Source: Planctomycetes bacterium MalM25 (GTDB lineage: Bacteria; Planctomycetota; Planctomycetia; Pirellulales; Lacipirellulaceae). From it: a stretch of DNA of 64,000 nt. A model generated the notes under the pieces. That model saw only the letters and a list, made by a program, of their open reading frames with translations, was not told the DNA's origin and searched no databases. The stretch lies in assembly GCA_007745835.1 (NCBI GenBank), contig CP036424.1, positions 3,707,968 through 3,771,967 on the forward strand. Reading direction: 5' to 3'. The stretch's first letter is position 1; each line of letters opens with the position of its first letter. The position numbers and the translations under genes were made by a program. This document shows positions 38,336 through 47,596 of this stretch, in pieces.

Positions 38336-39760
38336 TCAATCCAGGATCTTCCGCAGGTGATACCGCGCCTCGCGCGCCGTCTTGCACTCGCGGGTCACGA
38401 TGTGCCCGCTGTAGCCGTCCGCCTTGAGCAGCTTGCGCTGCTTCTCGGTCCACTCTCGGGCGGCGGTCGGTGAGAGGGCGATGCCCGCCTTCGTGTAGTA
38501 GACGCGCTGCCGCTTGTAGGTGACGCTCACCACGTAGTGCGTCTGGTTCACGTAGGGGTCGCGGTACGCTTCTTTCATCCGCTTGCCGGTGAGGTGCCGC
38601 TGCACCTCGCGCTCGATCACGTCGAACTCCTCGCCGAAGTGCTTCACGAACAGCGGGTCGGGGCCGCGGAGCCCCGGTTCGGTGGCGCGCGACAGGGGGG
38701 GCTTCTTCTGCACGTCGGCCAGGTAGGCGGCGAACTCCTTCGGCTTGCGCTCCGCCAGGTAGTGCGTGAGCCCCCAGGCGACGCTGTAGCCGTGCGCGGA
38801 CAGGCTGTTGGCGCCGACCACCGTGCGGATCACGCTGCCGTTCGTGGAGCGCGTCCGCAGCAGGTCGTGCATCCGCAGGTCGTTGACCATGCCCGCCTCG
38901 CTCCAGCGGACGGTGCGGACGGGGAGCTGGTCGCCGTCGAGCTTGGTGAGCCGCGAGTTGACCTTGAGCGGGCAGAAGTACTCGGGCGCTCCCTCGCTGA
39001 TCCACATCGGCCACGCCGACAGGCGTTGTTGGATGCCCGTGTTGTGCAGCAGCTGATGGATCGCCTCGTGGGCGACGACGTACGAACCCTGCTTGAGGGC
39101 GAATTCCGGGGCGGCGTTGAACAGGCGGTCGTCCTCGTAGAGCACGACGCAGTTGCTGATGCTGTTGTAGTAGGCGGCGACGCCGTCGGGCATTTCGTCG
39201 TAAGCGTCGAACGCCTGCCGGTTGGGCATGATGAGGACCACGAGCCGGGTCTCGGGGCGGGAAGGCTTCAACCCCCACTCGCCCAGCTGCTTCACGACCC
39301 CTTTGAGCATCGACTCCAGGATCGACCGCGTGTGACGGTAGTAAGCCTCGGTGCAGTCGTAGGCGAACAGGTAGTAGCCCGCCGACTCGATTTTGAAATC
39401 GCCGAGCCCCTCCGCCGCGAGCACGGAGGTCATCTCCTCGACCGAGGCGGCGCGGAAGCGTCGGTCGGTCGAAGCCGTCTCGTCGCGATCGACAACGGTG
39501 ATCCAACCGGTCGGCAGCTTGATGAGCCGCTGATCGTCGATCTCCGCCAGGACGCGGACGACGCGGCCGTCGTGCTCGGCGAAGGGAGAGGTCGGGGGCG
39601 TCGGTTTGGCGTCGTCGGGGATCGCCAGGCCGAGCGGCCCGTCGTTCGGCGCCGGCTTGAAACCGGGGTCGGCCGATCCGTTCTCCTGCGCCAACGCGAC
39701 CGCGGAGGCCATGGAGATCGCCATCACAACGAGACCGCGAACTGCCTGCCAACAAGCCAT
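38336..39760 (-). CDS. DUF1570-type protein, putative zinc metallopeptidase
   Basis: 474 aa from ATG 39760; the frame is open farther upstream but only as a shadow. A signal peptide (about residues 1-24) precedes a central region ending in VVAHEAIHQLLHNTG, an HExxH zinc-protease motif (H231, E232, H235), followed by WPMWISEGAPEYF, where the Glu is the usual third ligand of gluzincin-like peptidases. These features match DUF1570 proteins, abundant in planctomycetes. The C-terminus (HYVVSVTYKRQRVYYTKAGI) is of unknown role. It is probably secreted. It stands alone, convergent with the sigma-kinase pair. Confidence 0.85.
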   Translation of the reverse strand: MACWQAVRGLVVMAISMASAVALAQENGSADPGFKPAPNDGPLGLAIPDDAKPTPPTSPFAEHDGRVVRVLAEIDDQRLIKLPTGWITVVDRDETASTDRRFRAASVEEMTSVLAAEGLGDFKIESAGYYLFAYDCTEAYYRHTRSILESMLKGVVKQLGEWGLKPSRPETRLVVLIMPNRQAFDAYDEMPDGVAAYYNSISNCVVLYEDDRLFNAAPEFALKQGSYVVAHEAIHQLLHNTGIQQRLSAWPMWISEGAPEYFCPLKVNSRLTKLDGDQLPVRTVRWSEAGMVNDLRMHDLLRTRSTNGSVIRTVVGANSLSAHGYSVAWGLTHYLAERKPKEFAAYLADVQKKPPLSRATEPGLRGPDPLFVKHFGEEFDVIEREVQRHLTGKRMKEAYRDPYVNQTHYVVSVTYKRQRVYYTKAGIALSPTAAREWTEKQRKLLKADGYSGHIVTRECKTAREARYHLRKILD

Positions 39761-39858
39761 AGCGTGCCCTGGGAGAAGTGTTGGACTGAGGCCTCTCAGT
39801 TTAATCGGATAGGCCCGATCCGTGGCGAGCGTGCGCCGCCGAACCCGCCACCTCATGG

Positions 39859-40680
39859 TCATGGGGTTGAATCGTCGAAGCAGGCGACCGGTTGGCAACT
39901 CGCGCACCAGTACGTGCTGCGGCCCGCGTCGCCCTGTCGGCGGAGACGGATCGGCTCGCCGCACTCGGAGCACGGCTCGCCCCGGCGGCCATAGACCCAG
40001 TGGCGGCCGCCCGCGCCGTTCTGCCGCGTGACGCGGCGGCCGCGGCCTCGGTTGCGGCGCATCAGCCGACGGGTCGCTTCGAGGTAGCCGAGCAGCCGCT
40101 CGTCGGACAGGTCGCCGACCCGCGTCCACGGGTTGATGCGGGCGACGAAGAGGGTCTCGCTCTTGTAGACGTTGCCGATGCCGGCGACGAGCGTCTGGTT
40201 CATCACCGCCTCGCCGATCGGCGCGAGCGGGTGCGTCCGCAGCCGGGCGAGCGCGACGTTCAGGTCGCTGTCGGGTCGCATCAGGTCGGGGCCGAGCCGC
40301 CGCAGGTAGTCGTTCCGGCGGAGGCTGAGCACGGAGACCAGCTCGAGCAACTTGGGGCTGAAGCAGACGACCGCGTGGTGCTCGGTCTCAAGGGCCAACG
40401 CCGCCTGCGACGCCGGCTTGCGCCACGCCTCGCCCTGCGGGTAGGCGTGCCACGCGCCGGTCATGCCCAGGTGCGAGTGGACGACCCGGTCGTCATCCAG
40501 TGAGATCATCAGGTGCTTGCCGCGGGCCGCGACCTCGGTGACGGTGCGCCCAACGAGCGACGGCGCGTCGATCGGATCCACCGTCGTGCGGTCGGAGCTG
40601 CTGGCGCGGAGGATCGGGCGCCCCCGCAGAACCGGCCCGACCGCGGCGGCCGCTTTGTAGAGGGTGTCTCCTTCGGGCAT
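39859..40680 (-). CDS. nei: Endonuclease VIII-like DNA glycosylase (Fpg/Nei family)
   Basis: A 273-aa base-excision-repair glycosylase/AP lyase. The mature N-terminus PEGDTLYKAA (catalytic Pro 2, Glu 3) is the Nei rather than the Fpg version. Lys 55 (RGKHL) is the conserved beta-clamp lysine. The H2TH region is NQTLVAGIGNVYKSETLF, and a C-terminal zinc finger has CSECG and CASC pairs. It removes oxidised pyrimidines from DNA. Single gene, no operon partners. Confidence 0.92.
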   Translation of the reverse strand: MPEGDTLYKAAAAVGPVLRGRPILRASSSDRTTVDPIDAPSLVGRTVTEVAARGKHLMISLDDDRVVHSHLGMTGAWHAYPQGEAWRKPASQAALALETEHHAVVCFSPKLLELVSVLSLRRNDYLRRLGPDLMRPDSDLNVALARLRTHPLAPIGEAVMNQTLVAGIGNVYKSETLFVARINPWTRVGDLSDERLLGYLEATRRLMRRNRGRGRRVTRQNGAGGRHWVYGRRGEPCSECGEPIRLRRQGDAGRSTYWCASCQPVACFDDSTP

Positions 40681-40829
40681 CGGGGCCTCCGTGCGACCGG
40701 GGTGGGTGACTCCAGATAAGCCGCTAGACGGCCCGAAGTCAATCGCCGCGAGAGTAGCGTGTCGCCGCGTTGCTGACTACGCTTTGCGGACCCCCTGCTT
40801 CTCCGACTTTACAACTCTCGGGAGCCCAC

Positions 40830-41228
40830 ATGTACGCCGCCCGCCTGCTGTTTCCCGCCCTCCTCCTGCTGACCGCCTCGACCGCCATGTCCGCGCCGCA
40901 AGCCCATATGGTCTTCTTCACCCTCGCCGAACCGAGCGAGGCGAACCGCGACCGGCTGGTCGCCGGCTGCCAGAAGCACCTGGCGGACCACGACGGCGTG
41001 CTCTACTTCTCGGTCGGCGTGCTGGCGGACGACCTCGACCGCGAGGTGAACGACAAATCGTTCCACGTGGCGTTGCACCTGGTCTTCGAGAGCCGTGAGG
41101 CGCACGACACCTACCAGAAGCACCCGCGGCACCTGACGTTCGTCAAGGAGAACAAGACGCTCTGGTCGCAGGTGAAGGTCTACGACAGCGACCTCGTGAA
41201 GGCCGCCTCATCGGCGCCGGCAGAGTGA
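40830..41228 (+). CDS. Exported Dabb (stress-responsive A/B barrel) domain protein
   Basis: 132 aa from ATG 40830 with GGGAG upstream; a TTG 60 bases earlier is less likely. A signal peptide (LLFPALLLLTASTAMS) precedes a Dabb-fold domain: AHMVFFTLAE, LYFSVGVLADDL, FHVALHLVFESREAHDTYQ and HLTFVKENKTLW. Dabb domains form dimeric ferredoxin-like barrels; the function here is unknown. Export is a little unusual but common in planctomycetes. The 3' end overlaps the convergent PEP-CTERM gene by 21 bp. Confidence 0.85.
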   Translation: MYAARLLFPALLLLTASTAMSAPQAHMVFFTLAEPSEANRDRLVAGCQKHLADHDGVLYFSVGVLADDLDREVNDKSFHVALHLVFESREAHDTYQKHPRHLTFVKENKTLWSQVKVYDSDLVKAASSAPAE

Positions 41229-41939
41229 CCCGACGGCGAACAGGACGAGCAGGCCGGCGGCCGGCTCGGGGACCGCGACCGCGGCGACGGGCGTGAGGTT
41301 GTCGCGCCAGATCGTGTAGTCCGCCGCGTTGACGACGCCGTCGCCGTTGCCGTCGGCGATCAGCAGCGTCGTCGATCCATAGGAGGCGTCCCAGAAGAAG
41401 TAGTCGTCGGCATCGACGTCCTGATCGTTGTCGTAGTCGCCCAGCAGGTCTTCGCTACCGACAACGGTGATGTCGATCGCGATCTCCAGATTCGAGATGT
41501 CGATCTCGTTCATGCCGAAGTCCGTCAGCACCGTGCCCAGAGCGATGTTCGTAAACGTTGCTTGGCCGTACCCATCCCCGTCGATCTTGAAATCGAGATC
41601 GAAGCTCGTGTCGGTGATCGGCTCGGTGAGCGTCTGGGTCCAGAGCGTCGTCGGGAAGGCGCCGACCGTGCCCGAGCCGGTCAGGCCGTTGGTGGCGGCG
41701 TAGCGGTCGGTCTCGTCGTCGGGCGTGAGGCTGCCGCCGTAGTAGATGCCGACGCTGGTGATCTCGTAGTCGAAATCATGGCTCGGCAGGCCGTCGTCGA
41801 TCGGCGTGGGCGAGGTCCAGGCGACCAGCGTGTCGCCCCGGTTGAGCACCTGCAGAAGGTTCCAATCGACCGTCGCGCCCACGGCGTCGCGGCCGAGGAG
41901 GGCGAGTGGGATCAACATGGATAGTAAGTAAGACCGCAT
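41208..41939 (-). CDS. PEP-CTERM protein with dockerin-like repeats (paralog 1)
   Basis: 243 aa from the ATG at 41939 (MRSYLLSMLIPLALL signal). The body shares its start with the next gene (WTSPTPIDDGLPSHDFDYEI). Two calcium-binding dockerin-type repeats follow (GDYDNDQDVDADDYFFWDAS and DGNGDGVVNAADYTIWRDNL), then a PEP-CTERM signal (VPEP, hydrophobic helix, CRRR). It is 44% or so similar by eye to the protein at 42086-42817, so the two are a tandem duplicate pair. The role is unknown; probably cell-surface or matrix. Confidence 0.85.
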   Translation of the reverse strand: MRSYLLSMLIPLALLGRDAVGATVDWNLLQVLNRGDTLVAWTSPTPIDDGLPSHDFDYEITSVGIYYGGSLTPDDETDRYAATNGLTGSGTVGAFPTTLWTQTLTEPITDTSFDLDFKIDGDGYGQATFTNIALGTVLTDFGMNEIDISNLEIAIDITVVGSEDLLGDYDNDQDVDADDYFFWDASYGSTTLLIADGNGDGVVNAADYTIWRDNLTPVAAVAVPEPAAGLLVLFAVGSLCRRR

Positions 41940-42085
41940 CGTTCGCTCTTGCGAATGCCCCGCTCTGGTTCTCCGCCTCAATAGAGAAGCGGTCTCTCGA
42001 TCGTACGCTCCCTAAGCCCCTTAGGCGCGCAGATCGCCCGCCCGGGATCGATTCGCGTCCGGCTGGCGCGGTTATTCCACGTCGA

Positions 42086-42817
42086 TCAGCGACGATCGCG
42101 GATCGCCGCCGCCAGGACGCCCAGCAGCCCCACGGCAAGGCCCGCCGGCTCGGGCGTGGCGGCGGCGTCGTTCGGGCTGTTGAAGGCGTCACGCCACACC
42201 GTGTAGTCCGCCGCGTTAACGACCCCGTCCTCGGCGCCGTCGGCCCGCAGGTCGGATGTCGAGCCGTAGGTCGCGTTCCACACGCCGTAGTCGTCCGGAT
42301 CGACGACACCATTCTGGTCGTAGTCGCCCGGCTGGAAGTTGAACCCGGAGAGGCTGACCGTCGCCTCGACACGGATCGACTCGATGTTGAGTGTGATCCC
42401 AAAGTTCACGCTGCCCAGCATCACGTTCGTGAAAGCGCCTTGCCCGAACCCGTTTTCATCGACCTCGATCAGAACGTCGGCCGAGGTGCCGGTCGTTGGA
42501 TCGTCGAGCGGGGCGTCGATCAGCACGACGGGCAGTTCGGAGGTCTCCCCACCGCCGATCAAGTCAAACGACTCGCCCACGAGATCGGTGACATCGATTG
42601 TGGAGAGGAACGTACTGGCGGAGATCTTGGTGATCTCGTAATCGTACACGTACCGGTCGAATCCCAAATCGACCGCGCTCGGCGAGGTCCAGAAGACCGA
42701 ACCGTCGTTGCGGTCGATCGTCTCGTCGAGCGTCCACACGGCCGGGTTCACCGCCAAGGCGACGGCCGGGCAGAGGGACAAGACGGCGGCGAAGACGAAC
42801 AAGGCGGAGCGGGTCAT
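42086..42817 (-). CDS. PEP-CTERM protein with dockerin-like repeats (paralog 2)
   Basis: 243 aa with signal peptide (about residues 1-22). It shares layout and segments with the downstream neighbour: FWTSPSAVDLGFDRYVYDYE, the GFGQGAFTNVMLG element, dockerin-type repeats (GDYDQNGVVDPDDYGVWNAT and DGAEDGVVNAADYTVWRDAF) and a PEP-CTERM signal (TPEP, helix, RDRR). The 146-bp gap to paralog 1 and the same strand suggest a common transcript. Function unknown. Confidence 0.85.
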   Translation of the reverse strand: MTRSALFVFAAVLSLCPAVALAVNPAVWTLDETIDRNDGSVFWTSPSAVDLGFDRYVYDYEITKISASTFLSTIDVTDLVGESFDLIGGGETSELPVVLIDAPLDDPTTGTSADVLIEVDENGFGQGAFTNVMLGSVNFGITLNIESIRVEATVSLSGFNFQPGDYDQNGVVDPDDYGVWNATYGSTSDLRADGAEDGVVNAADYTVWRDAFNSPNDAAATPEPAGLAVGLLGVLAAAIRDRR

Positions 42818-43042
42818 CGCGGGCGCTTCACTTGGTTCAGGGGACCGGTTTCCCTGAGCCTACCAGCCCGTCCCGCCGGAAGCCAATTCGCCCGCGAGGA
42901 CGGCTCCGCAGCGCGGACGTTCCGCCGCTTTGCGCAGGACGAGGCCCCCCTCGATAGGCGGCTGGCGGGGGCTCCGCTATCCTCATGGCAAAGGCGTCGG
43001 AGCGGATGACTCCGGCGCGTGCCCCGCCAGCGAAGCCGCCCG

Positions 43043-44023
43043 ATGCCCACGATCGATCCCCGCCTGACTGAAGCCGAGATTCAGTCGCTCCGCGACCAGC
43101 ACTACAACGCGACCGTGACCTACCTCTGGAGGCCCACGCGGCACCTGATGCGGGTCCGCGTCCGCCTCGACGAGGGGGTCCAAGAGGAGGGGGTCGCCCT
43201 CAACTACGAGCCGGGTCAGTACACGACCTTGGGCATGGGCTACTGGGAGCCCCGCGTGCCGGAGGCCGATAAAGAGGACCTCGACGACAAGAAGCTCCGC
43301 CGCATGGTCAAGCGGGCCTACTCGATCAGCTGCCGCCTGCTCGACGACAACGACCGGGTCACCCCGTCCGGTCCCGAGGACGAGATCGAGTTCTACATCG
43401 CCCTGGTCCTCAAGGCCGAGAAGACCCCGCCCGCGCTCACCCCACGTCTCTTTGTCACGAGGCTGGGCGACCGGCTTCACATGGGGCCTCGGACCAAGGG
43501 CGCCTTCACGCTCGAGGACGTCAAACCGACCGACAACGTCCTGTTCGCCGGCACCGGCACGGGCGAGGCACCGCACAACGCGATGCTCAGCAAGCTGCTC
43601 GCCAGCGGCCACCAGGGCCAGATCACCAACGCCTGCTGCGTCCGCTACCACGAGGACCTCGGCTACACCCGCGAGCACAACACCTTGATGCGGGAGTTCC
43701 CGAACTACCGCTACCTGCCGCTCACGACCCGCGAGATCGAGAACCGGGACACCAAGCACCCGGACTACGTCGGCGTCCGCTACGTGCAGGACCTGCTGGA
43801 CGGGGAGAAGGTGGCCGAGGAGATCGGCTTCGAGCTCGACCCGGCCCAGACGCACGTCTACCTGTGCGGCAACCCGGCGATGATCGGCATCCCCAACAAG
43901 AAGGACCACCCGGACGGCCGCTACCCGAAGCCCCGCGGCGTGGTCGAGGTGCTTGAGGAGAAGGGTTTCCGGGCCGACGAGCCCAAGACGCCGGGCAACA
44001 TCCACTACGAGAAGTACTGGTAG
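43043..44023 (+). CDS. fpr: Ferredoxin-NADP reductase
   Basis: 326 aa from ATG 43043; a GTG at 43019 is an alternative. An FAD-binding barrel (NYEPGQYTTLGMGYWE, KRAYSISCRL) is followed by an NADP domain (VLFAGTGTGEAPHNAMLSKL, HVYLCGNPAMIGIP), and the protein ends in an aromatic residue (HYEKYW), as bacterial FNRs do. It moves electrons between NADPH and ferredoxin or flavodoxin in the cytosol. There is an insert of about 15 charged residues (VPEADKEDLDDKKLRRM) inside the FAD domain. No ferredoxin gene is adjacent. Confidence 0.88.
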   Translation: MPTIDPRLTEAEIQSLRDQHYNATVTYLWRPTRHLMRVRVRLDEGVQEEGVALNYEPGQYTTLGMGYWEPRVPEADKEDLDDKKLRRMVKRAYSISCRLLDDNDRVTPSGPEDEIEFYIALVLKAEKTPPALTPRLFVTRLGDRLHMGPRTKGAFTLEDVKPTDNVLFAGTGTGEAPHNAMLSKLLASGHQGQITNACCVRYHEDLGYTREHNTLMREFPNYRYLPLTTREIENRDTKHPDYVGVRYVQDLLDGEKVAEEIGFELDPAQTHVYLCGNPAMIGIPNKKDHPDGRYPKPRGVVEVLEEKGFRADEPKTPGNIHYEKYW

Positions 44024-44222
44024 GGACCCCCCGAGAGCGGCCCCCTGGCGCGAATTTGGGGGGACGATTTTCGAATTTCAGCACTATTTCGGGTTTTCGG
44101 CGCGGTTCTTCGCCCGTTTTGGCCTTGCCAGCCGCTAACCTTTGGGCTCGCACGGAGTCGCATTCGGGCCCAGTTGGCCCGGCAGACGCGGCTCTTCTTT
44201 CTACGAGTTCGAGACGAGTTCA

Positions 44223-44423
44223 ATGGCTGAAGGCACGATCAAGCGACTGACGGACAAGGGCTTCGGGTTCATCGACACCGGAAGCGGAAACGACATGTTC
44301 TTCCACCACTCCGCGGTTGAGGGCGTCGCTTACGACGACCTCCGCGAGGGGCAGCAGGTCACGTTCACCGCCGGCGAAGGCCCCAAGGGTCCCCGCGCTG
44401 AGAACGTCCAGGTGGTTGGCTGA
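44223..44423 (+). CDS. Cold-shock protein (CspA family)
   Basis: A 66-aa single cold-shock domain. RNP1 KGFGFID and RNP2 DMFFHHSAV are intact, with the normal start (MAEGTIKRLTDKGFGF) and end (GPKGPRAENVQVV). It is a nucleic-acid chaperone binding single-stranded RNA/DNA. The ATG is at 44223; the about 200-bp gap from the fpr stop suggests a long 5' leader, as in many csp mRNAs, but no cold-box was defined. A strong intrinsic terminator follows about 90 bp after the stop. Confidence 0.94.
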   Translation: MAEGTIKRLTDKGFGFIDTGSGNDMFFHHSAVEGVAYDDLREGQQVTFTAGEGPKGPRAENVQVVG

Positions 44424-44515
44424 ACTGGCTAAGCTGAGCTACTCAGCTGCGTCAGCGAAGCCGTGTCGGCTAGGCCGCAAGGAACTAAGCCGCACGGAAC
44501 CAGAAACAACGAAAG

Positions 44516-44548
44516 CCGCCCGGTGTCTCGACGCCGGGCGGTTTTTTT
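44516..44548 (+). terminator. Intrinsic terminator of the cold-shock gene
   Basis: An 11-bp stem (44516-44526 with 44531-44541, one G-U pair) with a CTCG loop is followed by seven Ts (44542-44548). This is the clearest Rho-independent terminator in the window, ending the plus-strand csp transcript and possibly also fpr read-through. Confidence 0.92.
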
Positions 44549-44615
44549 ATGCGCTGCCCAGGTTTCTTGTGCGCTGCCCCGGCAATCAGCCCGCCGGTGC
44601 GAGGCGTGCGTCGAT

Positions 44616-45392
44616 CTAATCGCCGTGCGATTCTTCGCAGCACGCCGGCCAGACCTCGGATAACAACTCGGGCAGACGGGTCCAGTGCTGCACGTGCCCC
44701 ACGCCCTTTAGCCGGTGGTTCACAACCCGCTCTTCGCCATCAACCATCACCTGCGGCAGCGGGTGACGGCCGACACGCCGGCGGAGGTCGGGCGTGATTT
44801 GCAGGATGCGGTCGTCGCGTGAGTAGACGTTGTACAGCCGGCCCCCCAGCCGCGCCACACAGTCGGGCCAGTCCTCCGCGTTCAAGTCGGCGGCGCCGGC
44901 TAGCAGCACCGCGTCGTTGAACCAGAGCCGCGACAAGTCCCCCTCCGCCAACAGCCGATGGACCACGCGGGCGCCGAGCGAGTGGCCGATCAGGTTGATC
45001 GGGCGACCGGTCGCCACCTCCCGAAGCAGGTCGGGCAACTCAAGACCGACCCGCTCGGACCGACCCTCCATCCATTTGAACTGAGCCGCCTCGTGCGCTC
45101 CGATCAGCCCCGCGTCGAGGAGCAACGACAGAGGCGACAGCGCGTAGCGGACCTTCCGCGCCTTGTAGGCCGCCCGCACAGCGGTGACCGCCGCCGCGTC
45201 GCGCCAGCGGCCGGCGGTCCAATCGAGCAGGTAGCTCTCGCCTGCCGCTCCGGTCGCCGCAACGCGCGCCCGCGCCTTCTCGACCTCCACTTCCGAGGCC
45301 ATCGCCCGGTAGCCGTGAATGAAGACGTTCACCCGCCCCGCCCCATCGGTAGAGGGGGACGTGCTCACCGGCACAAGCCGAGCGGAGGGCAT
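44616..45392 (-). CDS. Alpha/beta hydrolase (DUF726-like)
   Basis: 258 aa, no signal peptide. An alpha/beta-hydrolase pattern is visible: oxyanion-hole strand VNVFIHGYRA, nucleophile elbow NLIGHSLGARVVHRLL (Ser in GHSLG) and a late VYSRDDRILQ segment with a plausible catalytic Asp. The closing His is probably in KGVGHVQHW. The GHSLGARV context and the strand after it (AVLLAGAADLN) are like DUF726 proteins. Substrate unknown. It lies alone, convergent with the csp gene. Confidence 0.75.
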   Translation of the reverse strand: MPSARLVPVSTSPSTDGAGRVNVFIHGYRAMASEVEVEKARARVAATGAAGESYLLDWTAGRWRDAAAVTAVRAAYKARKVRYALSPLSLLLDAGLIGAHEAAQFKWMEGRSERVGLELPDLLREVATGRPINLIGHSLGARVVHRLLAEGDLSRLWFNDAVLLAGAADLNAEDWPDCVARLGGRLYNVYSRDDRILQITPDLRRRVGRHPLPQVMVDGEERVVNHRLKGVGHVQHWTRLPELLSEVWPACCEESHGD

Positions 45393-45485
45393 GGCGTATC
45401 AGGAGGAAGGTGTGTCGAAGGTTGGCCGCTTAACGCTACCTGCCGGGGCGGCCGTGTGCGATGGGGCGACCTCCGCGTCTTGCGT

Positions 45486-45935
45486 TTAGGACAACGGCCA
45501 CGCGTTGCAGGCCGTGCTCGCGAACGGAGAAGGGGCTGTCTTCGCTGGCGGTGGCGTTGGCGGCTCCACCGGGTAGCGGGGCACGGTGAACACAATAAAG
45601 AGGGCTGCCGCGATCGCCGTAAAGAGCGTGCCGAGCGTGAACACAAACCACCTGACCGCTCGTGTTGGCAGCCCCAGCCAACCGAGATAGACCTCGACCG
45701 CCGGACCGAGCAAGAAGCAAAGGTTGGAGAAGACTCCGTAAGCGGCCACGATCACCCACCACATGGTCCACTCGCGCCACGTCGGCGCGGCGGTGAGGGG
45801 CGCCTCATGAAAAGGGGGGAGCGAGTGCGACTCCACCCACGCCAAGAGGCAAACGCCCGGGATTAGCAGGCCGTTGTAGATCAGGCGCAATCGCTCCCAC
45901 GCAAGAAAGACCTTGCGGGCTTCGGATGAAAACAT
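45486..45935 (-). CDS. Small integral membrane protein, unknown function
   Basis: 149 aa from the ATG at 45935. Four hydrophobic helices are likely (LIYNGLLIPGVCLLAWV, WWVIVAAYGVFSNLCFLL, a short VEVYLGWLGL segment, and WFVFTLGTLFTAIAAALFIV), followed by a Pro-rich cytoplasmic or external tail (PVEPPTPPPAKTAP). I do not recognise a family. It is downstream of eno on the same strand but behind the eno terminator, so probably separately transcribed. Confidence 0.6.
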   Translation of the reverse strand: MFSSEARKVFLAWERLRLIYNGLLIPGVCLLAWVESHSLPPFHEAPLTAAPTWREWTMWWVIVAAYGVFSNLCFLLGPAVEVYLGWLGLPTRAVRWFVFTLGTLFTAIAAALFIVFTVPRYPVEPPTPPPAKTAPSPFASTACNAWPLS

Positions 45936-45969
45936 CGCGGCTCCTGCTAACCCGGGTGGTTCGCGCGAT

Positions 45970-46001
45970 AAAAAGGCGGGCCGGGCGATGCCCGACCCGC
46001 C
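45970..46001 (-). terminator. Intrinsic terminator of enolase
   Basis: A 12-bp stem with a 3-base loop (45975-46001) is followed, reading leftwards, by TTTTTA (45969-45974). One pair is U-G on the minus-strand transcript and would be an A-C mismatch on the plus strand, so it serves the minus strand. Just upstream lies a CGCCAAGGACGCCAAGGCG tandem motif (46021-46039). Confidence 0.85.
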
Positions 46002-46051
46002 TTCGCGGTTGCTCATGACGCCTTGGCGTCCTTGGCGGTTTCTCTTTTCAC

Positions 46052-47443
<1,392 letters not shown>

Positions 47444-47596
47444 CTAGAGAGCCCCGTGCGGCATCTGAAGTGCCCAAATCGGGCGGGGAACCGCTCCGGG
47501 GGCCTTTCGGGGGGATTAATCGGGCTGCGAGCCAGCGAAACGACTGGTTGGGGGCCACCCGTTGGCCGAATCCGCCGCCCCAGGCGATAATCGTCC

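Noticed and set aside
44207-44222. GTTCGAGAC-like string as a tRNA T-arm
   Set aside because: No acceptor or anticodon stems can be formed around it; it is csp leader sequence.
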